Origin: Brachycybe producta | Lineage: Eukaryota > Arthropoda > Diplopoda > Playtdesmida > Andrognathidae | Reading direction: 5' to 3' | Assembly: GCA_036925085.1 (NCBI GenBank) | Contig: JAUPFP010000018.1 | Span: 2,985,885-3,049,884 of the forward strand | Length of the DNA: 64,000 bases | Part shown: one piece after another, positions 36,489-47,271 of the stretch | Layout of the letters: every line of letters begins with the position of its first letter | How positions within the stretch are numbered: the first letter of the stretch is position 1 | Made by a program: the position numbers and the translations under genes | Notes under the pieces: generated by a model | What the model saw: only the letters and a program-made list of their open reading frames with translations | Database searches by the model: none | What the model was told of the DNA's origin: nothing

Positions 36489-36908
36489 CTAGTGGGGTAA
36501 CCCATCATAAATGACGGGAGGAAAATTCACAGGCAATTTTGCGCATGCGCGTCGTTTTTTGCTTTTTTTACTCCTTTCATTTCAATTTCAGTTTCCCCCC
36601 TTCCACTTTTCCCCCCTCCACGTTTCTCTCTCCCCCTACACTTTCCCCTCACCCCTCCCACTTTTCTCTCTCTCCTCCCCCTTCTACACTTTCCAACCTT
36701 TTCCCCTCACCCCCTCCCACTTTTCTCTCTCCCCCCTTCTACACTTTCCAAAGGAAGAGTTCAACATACAGTTGACCTTGAGAAAAAAAAAAAAACGGTT
36801 CATTTATTCAAATTTATATAAATTCCGACGTGCTTCAATGGTTTTGTTACTCCACACACACACACACACACACACATACACAGACCTGGGATATTATATA
36901 TATAATAA
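36489..36908 (+). mobile_element. Helitron-like element copy 3, internally deleted
   Basis: Same termini as copy 2 (CTAGTGGGGTAACCCATCAT start, A before it, TATATA-rich end) and the same internal deletion, so both derive from one deleted master. A tract of TCTCTCTCCCCC units has expanded here. Confidence 0.7.
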
Positions 36909-37199
36909 TTGTTTCTTTAGTTTTTCTTTAGCTTGGTTTGTGATTGTGAATGGCTATTAAAAGTTTACAACTAAGGGCTATTTGTATACACATGACAACA
37001 CATTTTAACTTGTTTTTCCGGTAACATGGAGAAAAAACAGCTGTTTTTTTTTAGTAATTCGTACAAAACATACAGTTTTTGTTATGATTATATGGTTTAA
37101 ATACAATTATTAGTCATACATAACACACAACCTCTAATCAACATATTTGTTAAACAAAATCATGCAAAATAATTACGTGTAGAGCATTATTCATACATT

Positions 37200-37735
37200 T
37201 CAAGCCCAATTAGGGTTTCCATTACCGGTTTTATCGTTACCGGTCTATTTTGTTACATATGTATTACCGGTAAATTGACCTTTCAATACCGGTTTGTCGG
37301 TAAAAAACAAAAATTTGATATTAATTTTGATAAAAGAATTGACCAATACTTAAAGAGCCACTGACTTTAAAATTAAAATTTCACCTAATTATAAGTAGAA
37401 ACCAATAGTTTTTTTTTCTTCAAAAAAATGATGTTCGTATGCACTTGTAACCGTTTACGAAAGTCGCCGTGAGGTCCTAACATAAATGTTCGTACAGCTA
37501 AAATCCTTTCCGTGGGATTATATATACCGTACATACTTAGGTGCTAAATTAACGCAACATCTTCATTTGTTACGCTTGTGACATATAAAACAATTATTAT
37601 GTATAACAAATATTAAAAAGTGATATTTTTCTTCGATTTTTGAGTTTTTTTTTTTTACAGTGCTTATTAAATTTACCGGTATTACCGGTTTCGGTAATGC
37701 CATAAGGTGGCTGGTAATGGAAATCCTAGGCTCAA
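37200..37735. mobile_element. TTACCGG inverted-repeat element
   Basis: The ends TAGGGTTTCCATTACCGGTT and GGCTGGTAATGGAAATCCTA pair. A related end lies at 32120-32226 (TTACCAGTAACGATAAAACC). Confidence 0.65.
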
Positions 37736-37744
37736 TCATCGAAC

Positions 37745-38095
37745 CGTTTATTCAATTCAACTCAATACACCGGCACTCAACTTAAAAGCCACGTGGCAGA
37801 AGGGGGGGGGGGCATTACTCCCGATCACAAATGATTGTCGTTCAGGTAAAACAAGACATCATTGTTAAATTGAAATCGTCCCAACAAAGGACCAGCAACT
37901 GGAAGAGAATTCCATAGTCTTAATAACAATCGGGGGAGAAAAACGACCAAAAACAAGCATCAGTTCTAGCCATTAATTCTTTTAATGTCTTTGAATGCCC
38001 GTTACGTGTCTTCCCTTACGAGGATGTACAGTATATATTCAATAAGTCATTAAGTAGGGCAATATTATCATCTGCCTGTAAACGTCCAAAAAGGA
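37745..38095 (-). pseudogene. LINE 3' end, second family (copy 2)
   Basis: Same segment as 15430-15790 with about the same endpoints, including a G-run just after AAAAGCCACGTGGCAGAAG. Confidence 0.62.
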
Positions 38096-38657
38096 CACAG
38101 ACATAAAGACCTGCCTGCACGCCAGGGTTGGCTGTTTTAAAACATTTTGTTTAAAACAGGTTGTTTAAAACATGTTTTAAACAGCATGTTTTTTTTAAAA
38201 AAAAACATTGTTTTAAATCAACCAATTTTTAAAGAAAATGTGCCAGTTAAATATTCATGAACTAAAATCATACAATCATGGTGATTTCTCTGTACAGACT
38301 GAAATTAGATTAGATTTATAGAATAAAAATGCCATTCACATCCACAACCAAAATGCTGGTCACTTTTGAATAGCTAGAGGAAGTGATCAGGTAATACTGT
38401 GAAACCTTAGACTATTACTTTACTGGACTGGCAAAACTCCCGAAATTATGTGTTGGACAGTTTTGCATCGTCGTTTTCAAAGTGGCGCCTCTAGCGGGAC
38501 TATGGTATATGAACATGAATAGTAAAAGTGAAGTTTTGGACGAGTTCATTTTGTAGCTATGTAGGGTGTATTTTTATATATTAGTATAAAAAGTATGGCC
38601 GATGAAGAACTATACAGGCATAGCCTCCTATAGATACTATCTATAGGAGGCTATGAC

Positions 38658-38700
38658 ACAGGCAATTAGAAATCGGGAGGGATGATCAGAAGTTCATTCA
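38658..38700. mobile_element. MITE-A left-end fragment
   Basis: Only the first tip (ACAGGCAATTAGAAATCGGG) and a few degraded bases remain. It directly follows a 38625-38655 palindrome built on TAGCCTCCTATAG. Confidence 0.65.
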
Positions 38701-39254
38701 CTGGCGTAGCGAGGGGGGGGGGGGCAGATGTGGCATTTGTCCTGGGTGCCAAAATGTGGGGCTGTGATAAAAATAAGGGCTTATACATATAGTATGATTA
38801 ATATGATTATAAATATAACATTGTCCCAAATCCCACTGACTGTGTTGTCAACTTGGCATAATCAGGCACCCTATAATAGTATTACTGTTACTGTATAAGA
38901 CCAGAAACCCTAGGAATGTTCCCAGCTATGCCACTAATTTCATTTGCTCTTCTAATAAATTCACCACACACTGTACACGACAAGTCACCAACTAGTATTC
39001 CAATTTCAATTCGAAAAATTAAACGTACAAATTTAACACGAAAAGCATTATTTTAATAAAAAAAACATTTTTTCTTAAAAAAAGTTTTTTTAAAAAAAAA
39101 ACATGTTTTTTTCCAACTCTGCTGCACGCAGTAGAAAGTGGCCAGTTCCCCCATTCCTTATACTGGATACACATAATATATGAGAATGCATGAGCATGGA
39201 AATAAACAAAGAACATGCACATACCATTATAAGGGCAGGTGGTTTATACTCCAA

Positions 39255-39449
39255 ACAGGCAATTAGAAAACGGGATGAACAGAAGTTGGCTCCGCCCTTT
39301 TTATGAGGAACGCAACTTCTAATTGGTTGGTTATGTAGTCTGACGTCCCATGCTCCGCCCTTTTCAACGTCGAACCCCACAACAAACCAAATAGAAGTTG
39401 GCATTCGTCATAAAAAGAGCGGAGCTAACTTCTGTTCATCCCGTTTTCT
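39255..39449. mobile_element. MITE-A copy 8, right end truncated
   Basis: The left tip ACAGGCAATTAG and body are intact. The right arm stops at CCCGTTTTC without the terminal TAATTGCCTGT. Confidence 0.75.
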
Positions 39450-40303
39450 TTGCAAAGCTTTGAAGCTCCTAAAATTAGCTCCCCAAAGCTTAGCTTGTTC
39501 ATACAAACACATGGTCTTGCAAGCTTCACTGCATTTTCTAACCTTTATACCCTATAAAACAAGATGTACAAAACAATAGAACCCTTCCCCTTCTGGAAGA
39601 AAAAAAAAAGGTGTGACTTGTTCACCCCAATTGTGTATCCGTTTCACAATTGGTGCTTTCTAAGTTGCTAAGCTCTGAAAGCGTGGAATCGGGGACTATA
39701 ATTGACAGTGCTTCACATTCTCGAGCCCTTTAATGTACGTATAGTATATACAGGAACGTGACGATTACAGAACGCGCACGACACGAGCTCGAGGAAAAAG
39801 CCTTTCGATTTATATTCACACGTGTGGGGAGTGACAACGTCCGTCGACTTGGAATTACATAACAAACGAGAACGGAGCGAGAGCGGAAAGAGATTCCTGA
39901 AAAATATCATTGGCAACGATAGTTGAGCAAGACCTGTTTGTGGCACGGACGAGCTCGGTGTCAATATAAACAGTTCTATTGAAAAACCTCCAACAATATT
40001 TTAGCTCGGGCTCGTGTCCTGCTCGTCCCGTAGTCGTTACGTACAAGTACAAAGCAACCCTAAATCGAAAGGCATTTTCCTCGGTCTCGTGTCGTGCTCA
40101 TCCCGCTACGTACCTGCATAAATAGACAATTACCTGTGATACAGGCTAGGCCTACAATTGAACACCAGAGTTGGCTCCCTGATACACTGTATTGAAAACT
40201 ATATTCCTTCAAAGACAATTACATAAAAGAACAAATACAAGTAAAGCAAGAAATATGAAACTTAAATACCAAAAAAAAAAACTTTCAAAAATTGTAACTT
40301 TTT

Positions 40304-40309
40304 TTTATT
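40304..40309 (-). terminator. Putative polyadenylation signal for FLYWCH exon 2
   Basis: AATAAA on the minus strand, about 105 nt downstream of the stop of the 40412-40816 exon. In AT-rich sequence this hexamer is common by chance, so position is the only support. Confidence 0.4.
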
Positions 40310-40411
40310 AAAAACTTTAAAAAAACCATACAGACAAAAGATAAACAACATAATCCCTTATTTTAAACATAATTCACATCTAATTTCACATCCCTCGGAC
40401 TCGTTGGTCCT

Positions 40412-40816
40412 CTAGCTGAAAACGGCATCTTCGCTACGTATACACGAATCGGTTTCTTCACTATACGAATTCATATCTTCAATTATTTTTTCAGGTTCTG
40501 CGATACTCCTTACGGCCGTAATCGTAATCTCTTGTTTAACTTCATCTGTCACTGTGGTTTTCGGACGGTTCGGTAAATGGTTCATATGTTCACCGTGCGA
40601 TTCTAAATAATGTACGCCATCAATGACAATCGATACTGCTTTTGCTGGACATCGGTTCGTCCTCTTTCTGTCACAAGCCCAATAAAATACGTGGCTTTTA
40701 TCGTTTGCCCTGATTCTGTCATGTACTTTTACCAACGTGTAACCAGCAACATTTAACTTTGGTTTCCCTCTCATTGACATGACAGTTTCACATGCTTGCA
40801 AGTTTTTGGGCATTTT
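40412..40816 (-). CDS. mod(mdg4)-like: Candidate alternative 3' exon: FLYWCH zinc finger (copy 2)
   Basis: The exon has 134 codons, from acceptor TATTATTCACAG (ending 40817) in phase 0 to TAG at 40414-40412. The FLYWCH domain is intact: GKPKLNVAGYTLVKVHDRI, VFYWACDRKRTNRC and GVHYLESHGEHMNH. The tail carries EVKQEITITAVRSIAEPEKI, in which VKQE fits a SUMO acceptor consensus, and then an acidic Ser/Glu-rich end. A minus-strand AATAAA (plus TTTATT at 40304-40309) lies about 105 nt past the stop, as expected of a terminal exon. It lies 0.95 kb downstream of copy 1 and is probably its tandem duplicate. Confidence 0.8.
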   Translation of the reverse strand, partial: KMPKNLQACETVMSMRGKPKLNVAGYTLVKVHDRIRANDKSHVFYWACDRKRTNRCPAKAVSIVIDGVHYLESHGEHMNHLPNRPKTTVTDEVKQEITITAVRSIAEPEKIIEDMNSYSEETDSCIRSEDAVFS

Positions 40817-40944
40817 CTGTGAATAATAAAAATTCAGAAAGAAAGAAAAAATAAACTTAAAATTCAGAGGGTTAACTATTTTTTCACAAAAAAAAAACGA
40901 GACACACCCTATGGATTATTTACTACGTACCATAAAGATGTATC

Positions 40945-41365
40945 CAGACCACTCGTGCTCGTACTCGGTGAGGTGGATCGTCGACAAGCCCGAAAAACGT
41001 GGACGGACTCGCTAGCCACGACACGAGCAGCACGAGTAACGCAAGCCAGGGGCTAATCTGCCTCCGCCTGGTGTCGGTACATCAAAGTGGTGCTCGTCAA
41101 GACTTGCAAGTCATTGGACGGGGACGCGAGCACAGTTTAGTTCACTCACTATACGCGTGTAGCGTCAACAATAAGTGCACGATAATAAAGTTTGCACTGG
41201 TAATCCACACTTCGTAGTCGGGCCATCGGATCCGCACGAGTTAAAAGTCTCTCGAGTAACTGAACTCAACAAGGAACTCCATCCTCGGTTGTCAAGAGCA
41301 CGATCTCGACAAGTCAACATGGACACAAGCCCGAGCCCGAGTAGGAGTAGTCTGGACGCACCTTA
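40945..41365. mobile_element. GTCCAGACYACTC inverted-repeat element
   Basis: The ends TGTATCCAGACCACTCGTGC and GTAGGAGTAGTCTGGACGCA pair. GAGC/GCTCG words are frequent inside, as in the 39710-40120 stretch, which looks like a relative. It lies just upstream of FLYWCH exon 2. Confidence 0.6.
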
Positions 41366-41399
41366 ACAGCGGAATAAAACAAGATTCTATGCATGATGC

Positions 41400-41640
41400 C
41401 ACCAACTGTTTTAAACTTTCTTTCTTTGCTATACGCATAATCCACTACTTCGCATGCTGTTCTTTGTGTGATACACTGCCACCTGCTGAAATATTTGAAA
41501 ATAATCCACACTGCACGGGGGCTTGAACCCATGACCAACATTAGTACTGTACATTACCATGGGCTGAGACACTAACCAATACACCAGCAAGACAAGAGGA
41601 GATTACATCTTGTTTTACTTTTTAGACCATTTTTGACCTC
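41400..41640 (-). mobile_element. tRNA-derived SINE, copy 2
   Basis: The minus strand reads CTTGTCTTGCTGGTGTATTG then GTTAGTGTCTCAGCCCATGG and GGTTCAAGCCCCCGTGCAG, followed by TATTTTCAAATATTTCAGCA. This matches copy 1 over both boxes and the tail. Confidence 0.65.
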
Positions 41641-41763
41641 CGTACACCTCCGTATATAGGATCATGAAAGAAAAGGGGCAAAAAAAGATGTCTGTATGTC
41701 TGGATGCCCGAGTTTGTGGGTCGAACAACTCAACTTTAGCCGTTTCACACAGTACTAATGCGT

Positions 41764-42165
41764 CTAGACGAAATGGGCACTTTGGTTGGGTATATAGGGA
41801 CCGGCTTCTTGACTAACTGGATCCAGATCATGAAATATTTGTTCAGGCGCTGCGATACTCCTCGCTGTCGTAACCGAAATCTCTTGTTTAGCTACTGTCA
41901 TTGTTGTTCGTGGACGTTCCGGTAAATGGTTAACATGAACACTATGTGATTCTAAATAGTGCACGCCATCAATGACAATTGACACTGCCTTTGCTGAACA
42001 GTTGTTCGCTTGCCGTTTATCGCAGCACCAATAGTATATGTGGCGTTTATCGGATGCCCTTATTCTGTCGCACATTTTTACCATCGTGTACCCCGAAACA
42101 GTTAACTTCGGCTTCCCTCTCGATGACATGATAGTTTCACATGCTTGTAAGTTTTTTCCCTTTTT
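41764..42165 (-). CDS. mod(mdg4)-like: Candidate alternative 3' exon: FLYWCH zinc finger (copy 1)
   Basis: This exon of 133 codons starts after TTGTTATTCGCAG (ending 42166) in phase 0 and stops at TAG 41766-41764. It encodes a FLYWCH zinc finger: GKPKLTVSGYTMVKMCDRI, then IYYWCCDKRQANNC and GVHYLESHSVHVNH, supplying the Cys and His ligands. FLYWCH ends are the variable parts of mod(mdg4) isoforms and bind DNA or protein partners such as insulator proteins. Where the two sister exons have AAA ATG at the start, this one has AAA AAG. The ATG is therefore not a conserved initiator, and the exon must be spliced to upstream coding sequence. The tail shares AKQEI..ARSIAAPEQI with its sisters. Confidence 0.78.
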   Translation of the reverse strand, partial: KKGKNLQACETIMSSRGKPKLTVSGYTMVKMCDRIRASDKRHIYYWCCDKRQANNCSAKAVSIVIDGVHYLESHSVHVNHLPERPRTTMTVAKQEISVTTARSIAAPEQIFHDLDPVSQEAGPYIPNQSAHFV

Positions 42166-42489
42166 CTGCGAATAACAAAATTCAGAAAAAAACTTAAAAC
42201 AATTTTCGCAGGATTTCACGCTTTCACATAAAAAGGGGGTAGTCACACCTAAACATTCTGGCATACCATATAACATAAGAAAGAAAAAGCTGTGAAAAAC
42301 AATGCGTCATTTATACAAACTAGCTATGCTCTGTGTGGAAATCTCTTAAGTTTTCCATTGCACTTACTGGTGTAAAACACGCAGAAATTAATTGTCCGCT
42401 GGTTTAACTTGACATTCTTTGATTTTCTATGCAAAAATCTGCAACTGGGTAGAATGTAAATAGCGCGCGCCACGAACAAAACCAGTGAA

Positions 42490-43164
42490 GCCAAGTACAC
42501 CCCAGGATTCTTTGATACGATACATTGTTGCGGGGCTGCTCCGATACAATGTTGCGGGGCAAGAATCGCAACTGACGCGACTCAGACCCGCAACATTGTT
42601 ACATGTCCACATCTATACTCAAGTTTCTCTCTCCATCCTTCTGGCTTTCACCATGTCATTATCACCTGCGGAAGTGGCCCTTTCAATATGTGCTTACACT
42701 GTCATTGATCAAGAGGGGCGAATAAAACAGAAACGGTGGTGGTGGGCACTGTGGGCGCACAAGCTTTTCTCAGCCGAGAACACATTCAGGTCACCCTGAA
42801 ATTAGGAGATGGGGCAAGAGTTCGAAATCCCCAAAACACAATTTAGTAGTGAATTTTTACACAGAAGGTTCTCAAGTAGTTTAACAGTATTTTAAAAGCC
42901 TAGTCTTTAATAAAACCAAACTCAGCTCTTCTGAGTCTTTGTTCGTGTTTCAAAAAGCGTCCACACTATGAAATGTTTCGCAACAATGTTTAAATGTTTC
43001 CCATGATGGGAGTAAAAAAAACATGAATCTGAGCCGACGCGATTCAGCCCCAAATCATTTCGGCATTATTGCGGGTCTGAATCGTAACTGAAGCGACTCA
43101 GCCGCAATTCACACTCAATCACAACATTGTATCGCAATAAAGTATCCAGTTGTGTACTACCCTT
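42490..43164. mobile_element. Inverted-repeat element E, copy 3
   Basis: The tips AAGTACACCCCAGGATTC and CCAGTTGTGTACTACCC pair. The interior matches that of 3410-4139 in inverse order (for example GATGGGGCAAGAG versus CTGCCCCATCTTCC). It lies in the intron just above the FLYWCH exons. Confidence 0.68.
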
Positions 43165-43599
43165 AAGAAATGATATCACAATAATGTACAGTTGCACACG
43201 CACACTAGCACCTTTAGCAGAAGCCTAACAGCGGGTGGGGGTCAGAGTTGTATTAGTATTATCTTAGACCATAAAACTCCGAGACTGGCAACTCGTAATG
43301 TGTTGAATGGCGACAAATAATGAAAACTACAGCAGCACCTTCTAGTTGGTATATTGTGAACTAAGGGTTTAGCCAATGAACCAACACCTTCCATTTTCTC
43401 TTAAATGCTAGTAAAACCATTTCCCGCTATATTAAGCGGTGCTGATCGAGGCTATACTGTCACCACTAACTTCAAGCATCGCATTTTCCCAGAGTTGACA
43501 GTCCCAAAGTGGGATGGCCTAAGGTATTATATTAAACACCTACAAATTATCTTGTTATGTTACAAAAGAACGTGCAATTGTCTCTGCCTAAATACTAAA

Positions 43600-43795
43600 C
43601 TTTGCCATTAAGAGGTTAACATCACAAAATTCCTTCGAAAAATCTCCGCAAAGAGCGCTAGCATAGACCCAATGTTAAATAAAAAATGTTAATTTTTAAA
43701 ATACACAGTCGCAGCGGCAATATGTTTATTTTTCATATTTAAAGTTGTCCAATATTAAGTTTTCAAAGTGCAATGTGTGCACCTTAATCCAAATC
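43600..43795. repeat. Partial copy of inverted repeat N (one arm)
   Basis: Shares CTCCGCAAAGAGCGCTAGCA and TTAAAGTTGTCCAATATTAA with the left arm at 23.3 kb. Confidence 0.62.
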
Positions 43796-44158
43796 GCACA
43801 AATCGTCTGAATAATGTGTGTGTGGACAGTAGTGATATTAACATACAGTAGGACATAAAGCCTCCAGTTACAATCTGCAACTCCCACGACCTTTATGTGT
43901 CCCAGTATGACGTATGTAGTGAAGCATATTGTGGGACTGAAGTCTAGTTTTTGGTTGCATATTAAAAACCAATAGATTTAGTCCAATTTCCAAAAAAAAA
44001 AAATAAGTTGTCTTTGGTTAAAAGCAAATGTTTATTTTAAAAAAAACCAAGCGGTTAAAACCATGGTTTTAACCACAACCACAATGGTTAAAACCAAGTC
44101 ACCTTGATGGGAAGGTTATTACCAATACAATAGGAAAAGCTAACTTAAAACACTTTCT

Positions 44159-44310
44159 ATGGATCCTATTGTTATTGCTGTAGAAGAGATAATTAAGCAA
44201 CTTCTAAAGTTAGATCCAAATAACAGCTGTGGTCCAGATGGAATACTGTACATGCCGCTAGTTACAGTATTTCATGTAAGCTTGTATGTCATGTATAGCA
44301 TGAAATGGCA
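44159..44310 (+). pseudogene. LINE reverse-transcriptase N-terminal fragment
   Basis: The frame reads IKQLLKLDPNNSCGPDGIL, the motif that opens the RT domain of many non-LTR elements (LDPNKSxGPDGI). The frame then runs into unrelated sequence. Confidence 0.6.
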
Positions 44311-44432
44311 CACCAAAGCATTGTCACGGTTGTTAGATATATCATTAATAAATATATCATATAACATATTTTTAATTATTCCATTTTTACTATTTTCACA
44401 CAAAACAACTGTATTTAAAACTTATAATTAGG

Positions 44433-44838
44433 GATGGAACATTCGGATCCCCGAATCACGCGAATGTTGAAAAATATCCGAGATTCGAAAACTCGAATCT
44501 TAAAGAGCTTTTTTTCGTCTTTCGAATCCTAACCCTGAAAAAAACTGTTAAAAACTTTGGTAAAATTAGTTTTAACTCCATTGACGTCCAATAGAAGCGT
44601 TCACTAACAAATAAAACGGCGATTGTTGTAATTTCGGTGGTCGACCCGGATCACCTTGTGGCGACCCTCAGTGCCACACTGTTTTTTTGTTATTATTAAT
44701 AATTTAATATTTAATATTATGTCATTTATTTGTATCTTCTTAATGAATAACATAGGACTCTTATATGAAGGATTCGAGAGATTCGAGGCCCTTTTAGGAT
44801 TCGGATTCGAAAAAAATTAGGATTCGTCCCACCTCTAA
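44433..44838. mobile_element. TTCGAATC inverted-repeat element M, copy 2
   Basis: Starts GGGATGGAACATTCGGATCC and ends GGATTCGTCCCACCTC. The centre matches copy 1 in inverse orientation. Confidence 0.68.
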
Positions 44839-45237
44839 AAAATATCACACAATAAACTGTGTACCAGCCAGTGAAAACTTCACTTTTTGTTTACTGGCAG
44901 AAGTGGGCACTTTCAGAATCTGAAATCCGTTTCGTTCCATCACGAAATTCATTTGGTGTTCAGATCCTAAGCAAACCAAAATTTGCTCGCACAGTTTCAA
45001 AACTGAACGCACCCAGTGTCACAAATGTGCAAAGCACCAATTTCTGCCAGCAAGTTTTCGGGGTGAAAATCACAGAAAGTGTGCTGGGCAAACAAACATT
45101 AGTGGCAATTAAACATGGCATAAATGAAACAAAAACTCCGATTGTACTATATATCATATCCTCTAATCCACTATTTCACTACATTTTTTCTCTAAGCTTT
45201 TGAAAACCTATATTCGGATATTGTTTAAAATGTCTTC

Positions 45238-45660
45238 TCAAATAGGTCCCTGTTTACTCATGGAATCCTTTCGAGACTGACAAAATTTGCAGTTTTTCAC
45301 ATAATTTCTGACAGCAAGAACATTGCAAAATGCATAAACTTCTTTTATGTAGGACCGAACAAGAGTGGCACCCGGGTGACCACTCTCATCATGAAACCTC
45401 CTCAAAATGGCTTGCATTTCAGACTGTTTCGCGATCGGTTTGCCTGTCTTCACGTCGAACACCCGTTTTTGACCACGTTTTATTTCCAACCGACATCTGC
45501 TCCTAACATTGCTAATTTTGCTTTTCACAAAACCAGAGATGCGTGGATCATATTCTCCTCTTTTCAGTTCCAAACAGTGAATCATTTTCTCGTATAAGTC
45601 GTCAGTGGGGAAAGTGACATCGTCCAGACCCTTCAGATATCGAGTGTGCGATTCCATTTG
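45238..45660 (-). CDS. Candidate alternative 3' exon: integrase-type HHCC zinc finger (copy 1)
   Basis: This exon of 140 codons runs from acceptor GTATGCAG (ending 45661) to TGA, in phase 0. It opens QMESHTRYLKGLDDVTFP, followed by a block shared with the other three copies (YEKMIHCLELKRGE, KRGQKRVFDVKTGKP, ILRRFHDE). It closes with a zinc-binding motif HX4HX28CX2C (FHDESGHP to NCKFCQ). This spacing fits the H2C2 domain that precedes the catalytic core in LTR-retroelement integrases and persists in domesticated genes such as KRBA2 and GIN1. No integrase core (DDE) follows. Upstream in frame there is a stop close to the acceptor, so the exon cannot start much further out. It is the most divergent copy, with His replacing Arg in the EKMIRC block and extra residues around 58-60. 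Confidence 0.7.
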   Translation of the reverse strand, partial: QMESHTRYLKGLDDVTFPTDDLYEKMIHCLELKRGEYDPRISGFVKSKISNVRSRCRLEIKRGQKRVFDVKTGKPIAKQSEMQAILRRFHDESGHPGATLVRSYIKEVYAFCNVLAVRNYVKNCKFCQSRKDSMSKQGPI

Positions 45661-45941
45661 CTGCATACAAGAACCAAAAACGTACTTTAATTACCTAGAA
45701 ATCCAAAATAATCTACTACTTCATCATCACTCATGAGTAAAAGCTGCTCACTAAACGACCGGACAGAAAGAGTAAAAAAAAATCCCTGGACGAATCAAAT
45801 CAAGCCATTGTAATGATTTTAGGTGAGTTACTCCCCACCAGGGTCCCTATTTCATAAAAGAGAGTGGTTGTTACCTTAGTATTTACAATGGTAACATACC
45901 GTGGTATTTTTTATCGTTGTTAATTGTTTGTTATTAACTTA

Positions 45942-46561
45942 CTAGTGGGGTAACCCGTCATAAATGACGGGAGCCAAATTTCGTAGGCAATTGTGCCCAG
46001 CATTAGAATTTCTTTTCCTCCGCCCTTTTATGACCTCAGACCAAGTAACAAACCAATTAGAAATTGAAAAGGGCGTAGCATGTGACATCAGACCAAGTAA
46101 CAAACCAATTAAAAAGTGATGACGTTCACAAAAGGGCGGAGCAAAATAAATTCTAATGCTGGGCACAATTGCCCGTGACAAATTCTAGTTTAATTTTGCT
46201 ACTATTATCCCCTCCCCTTTTTATATTTGAAAGAGGAAATGAGATTGTCATTTTCTCTGGTGTGCGCATGCGCGTCGTGTGTTCCTTTTTTTACTCCTTT
46301 CATTTCAATTTCCGTCACCCCTCCCACGTTTCTCTCTCCCCCTCTACACTTTCCAACCTTTAATATCATGGGGTTCTTGGATGGGCAGAGTGCAACAAAT
46401 AGTTGACCTTGAGAAAAAAAAGCGGTTCATTTATTCATTTAAATTTATATAAATTCCGACGTGGTTTTTGTCCTTGTTTGTACAGCGTTACTCAAAGAAG
46501 GAAGCAAGGAAGGAAACATCGAAGGATAGACGGGGCTTAATATACAGTATATAATATATAA
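45942..46561 (+). mobile_element. Helitron-like element copy 4
   Basis: Starts CTAGTGGGGTAACCCGTCAT after an A. It carries MITE-B (about 45984-46176) with tips GGCAATTGTGCCCAGC, and ends in a TTAATATACAG..ATATAA tip matching the 5' end of copy 1. Confidence 0.7.
45984..46176. mobile_element. MITE-B inside Helitron copy 4
   Basis: This is the longest MITE-B copy in the window, with two internal blocks of CAGACCAAGTAACAAACCAA. Its tips match those of the other MITE-B copies. Confidence 0.7.
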
Positions 46562-46859
46562 TGGTAGAATTTCACATTTACTGTGGTAAAATTCTAAACT
46601 TTACTGCAGTTGGTACTACCGTAAATTGTAAACACTACTGTGGGATTTAGAGATGGAAAGAATGATGAAGATGCTGCCAAAATTTTCGAAAGATGTGAAA
46701 GTTCTTCATTTGCTTTAAAAGATGAGAGAAAAAAGCGTACTTTTTTCAAAATTTTCTTCTGAATCACTTCACGAAAACATACATTATCTTTACTCGAAAC
46801 AAGAAAATTAAACAAAAAACCAAGACATTTTCGATACTCGCTTTTATAAAAAAAAAAAA

Positions 46860-47030
46860 AAGGTCTAAAAAGTAAAACAAAGTGTAATCGGGTCTTGTCT
46901 TGTTGGTGTAGTGGTTAGTGTCTCAGCCCATTGTAATGGTGGTTACGTTGGTCATGGGTTCAATCTCTTGCAGTGTGAATTATATTTTCAAATATTTCAG
47001 AAGGTGGCAATGGAAAAACAAACTAACAAA
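46860..47030 (+). mobile_element. tRNA-derived SINE, copy 1
   Basis: Contains an A box (TGGTGTAGTGGTTAGTG, 46904-46920) and a B box (GGGTTCAATCTC, 46956-46967), followed by TATTTTCAAATATTTCAGAAG. The pol III boxes are well spaced, but the anticodon arm is imperfect and an unrelated tail is fused. Confidence 0.65.
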
Positions 47031-47271
47031 TTATCAAGTTAAATAAAAGTGAGTAAAAAACAATGAAATGCTAAACTTTAAAAAAATACTCAATATAAAT
47101 AACATAGTTCAATTACACTGGATGACAAAACACTCATTTCACTGCTTTACCCACCTCATACCTAGTACACACCTCATCATTTAAATGCATTTAAATAATA
47201 AACGTGTTCTACAGAGCCCTCTGTGAAGGGCAAACAAACAATATGTCCAATTCAAGTTATTCAGTTAATAA

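Noticed and set aside
46904..46975. Genuine tRNA gene
   Set aside because: A and B boxes are present, but the arms do not pair fully and a second copy shares non-tRNA tail sequence, so SINE is the better call.
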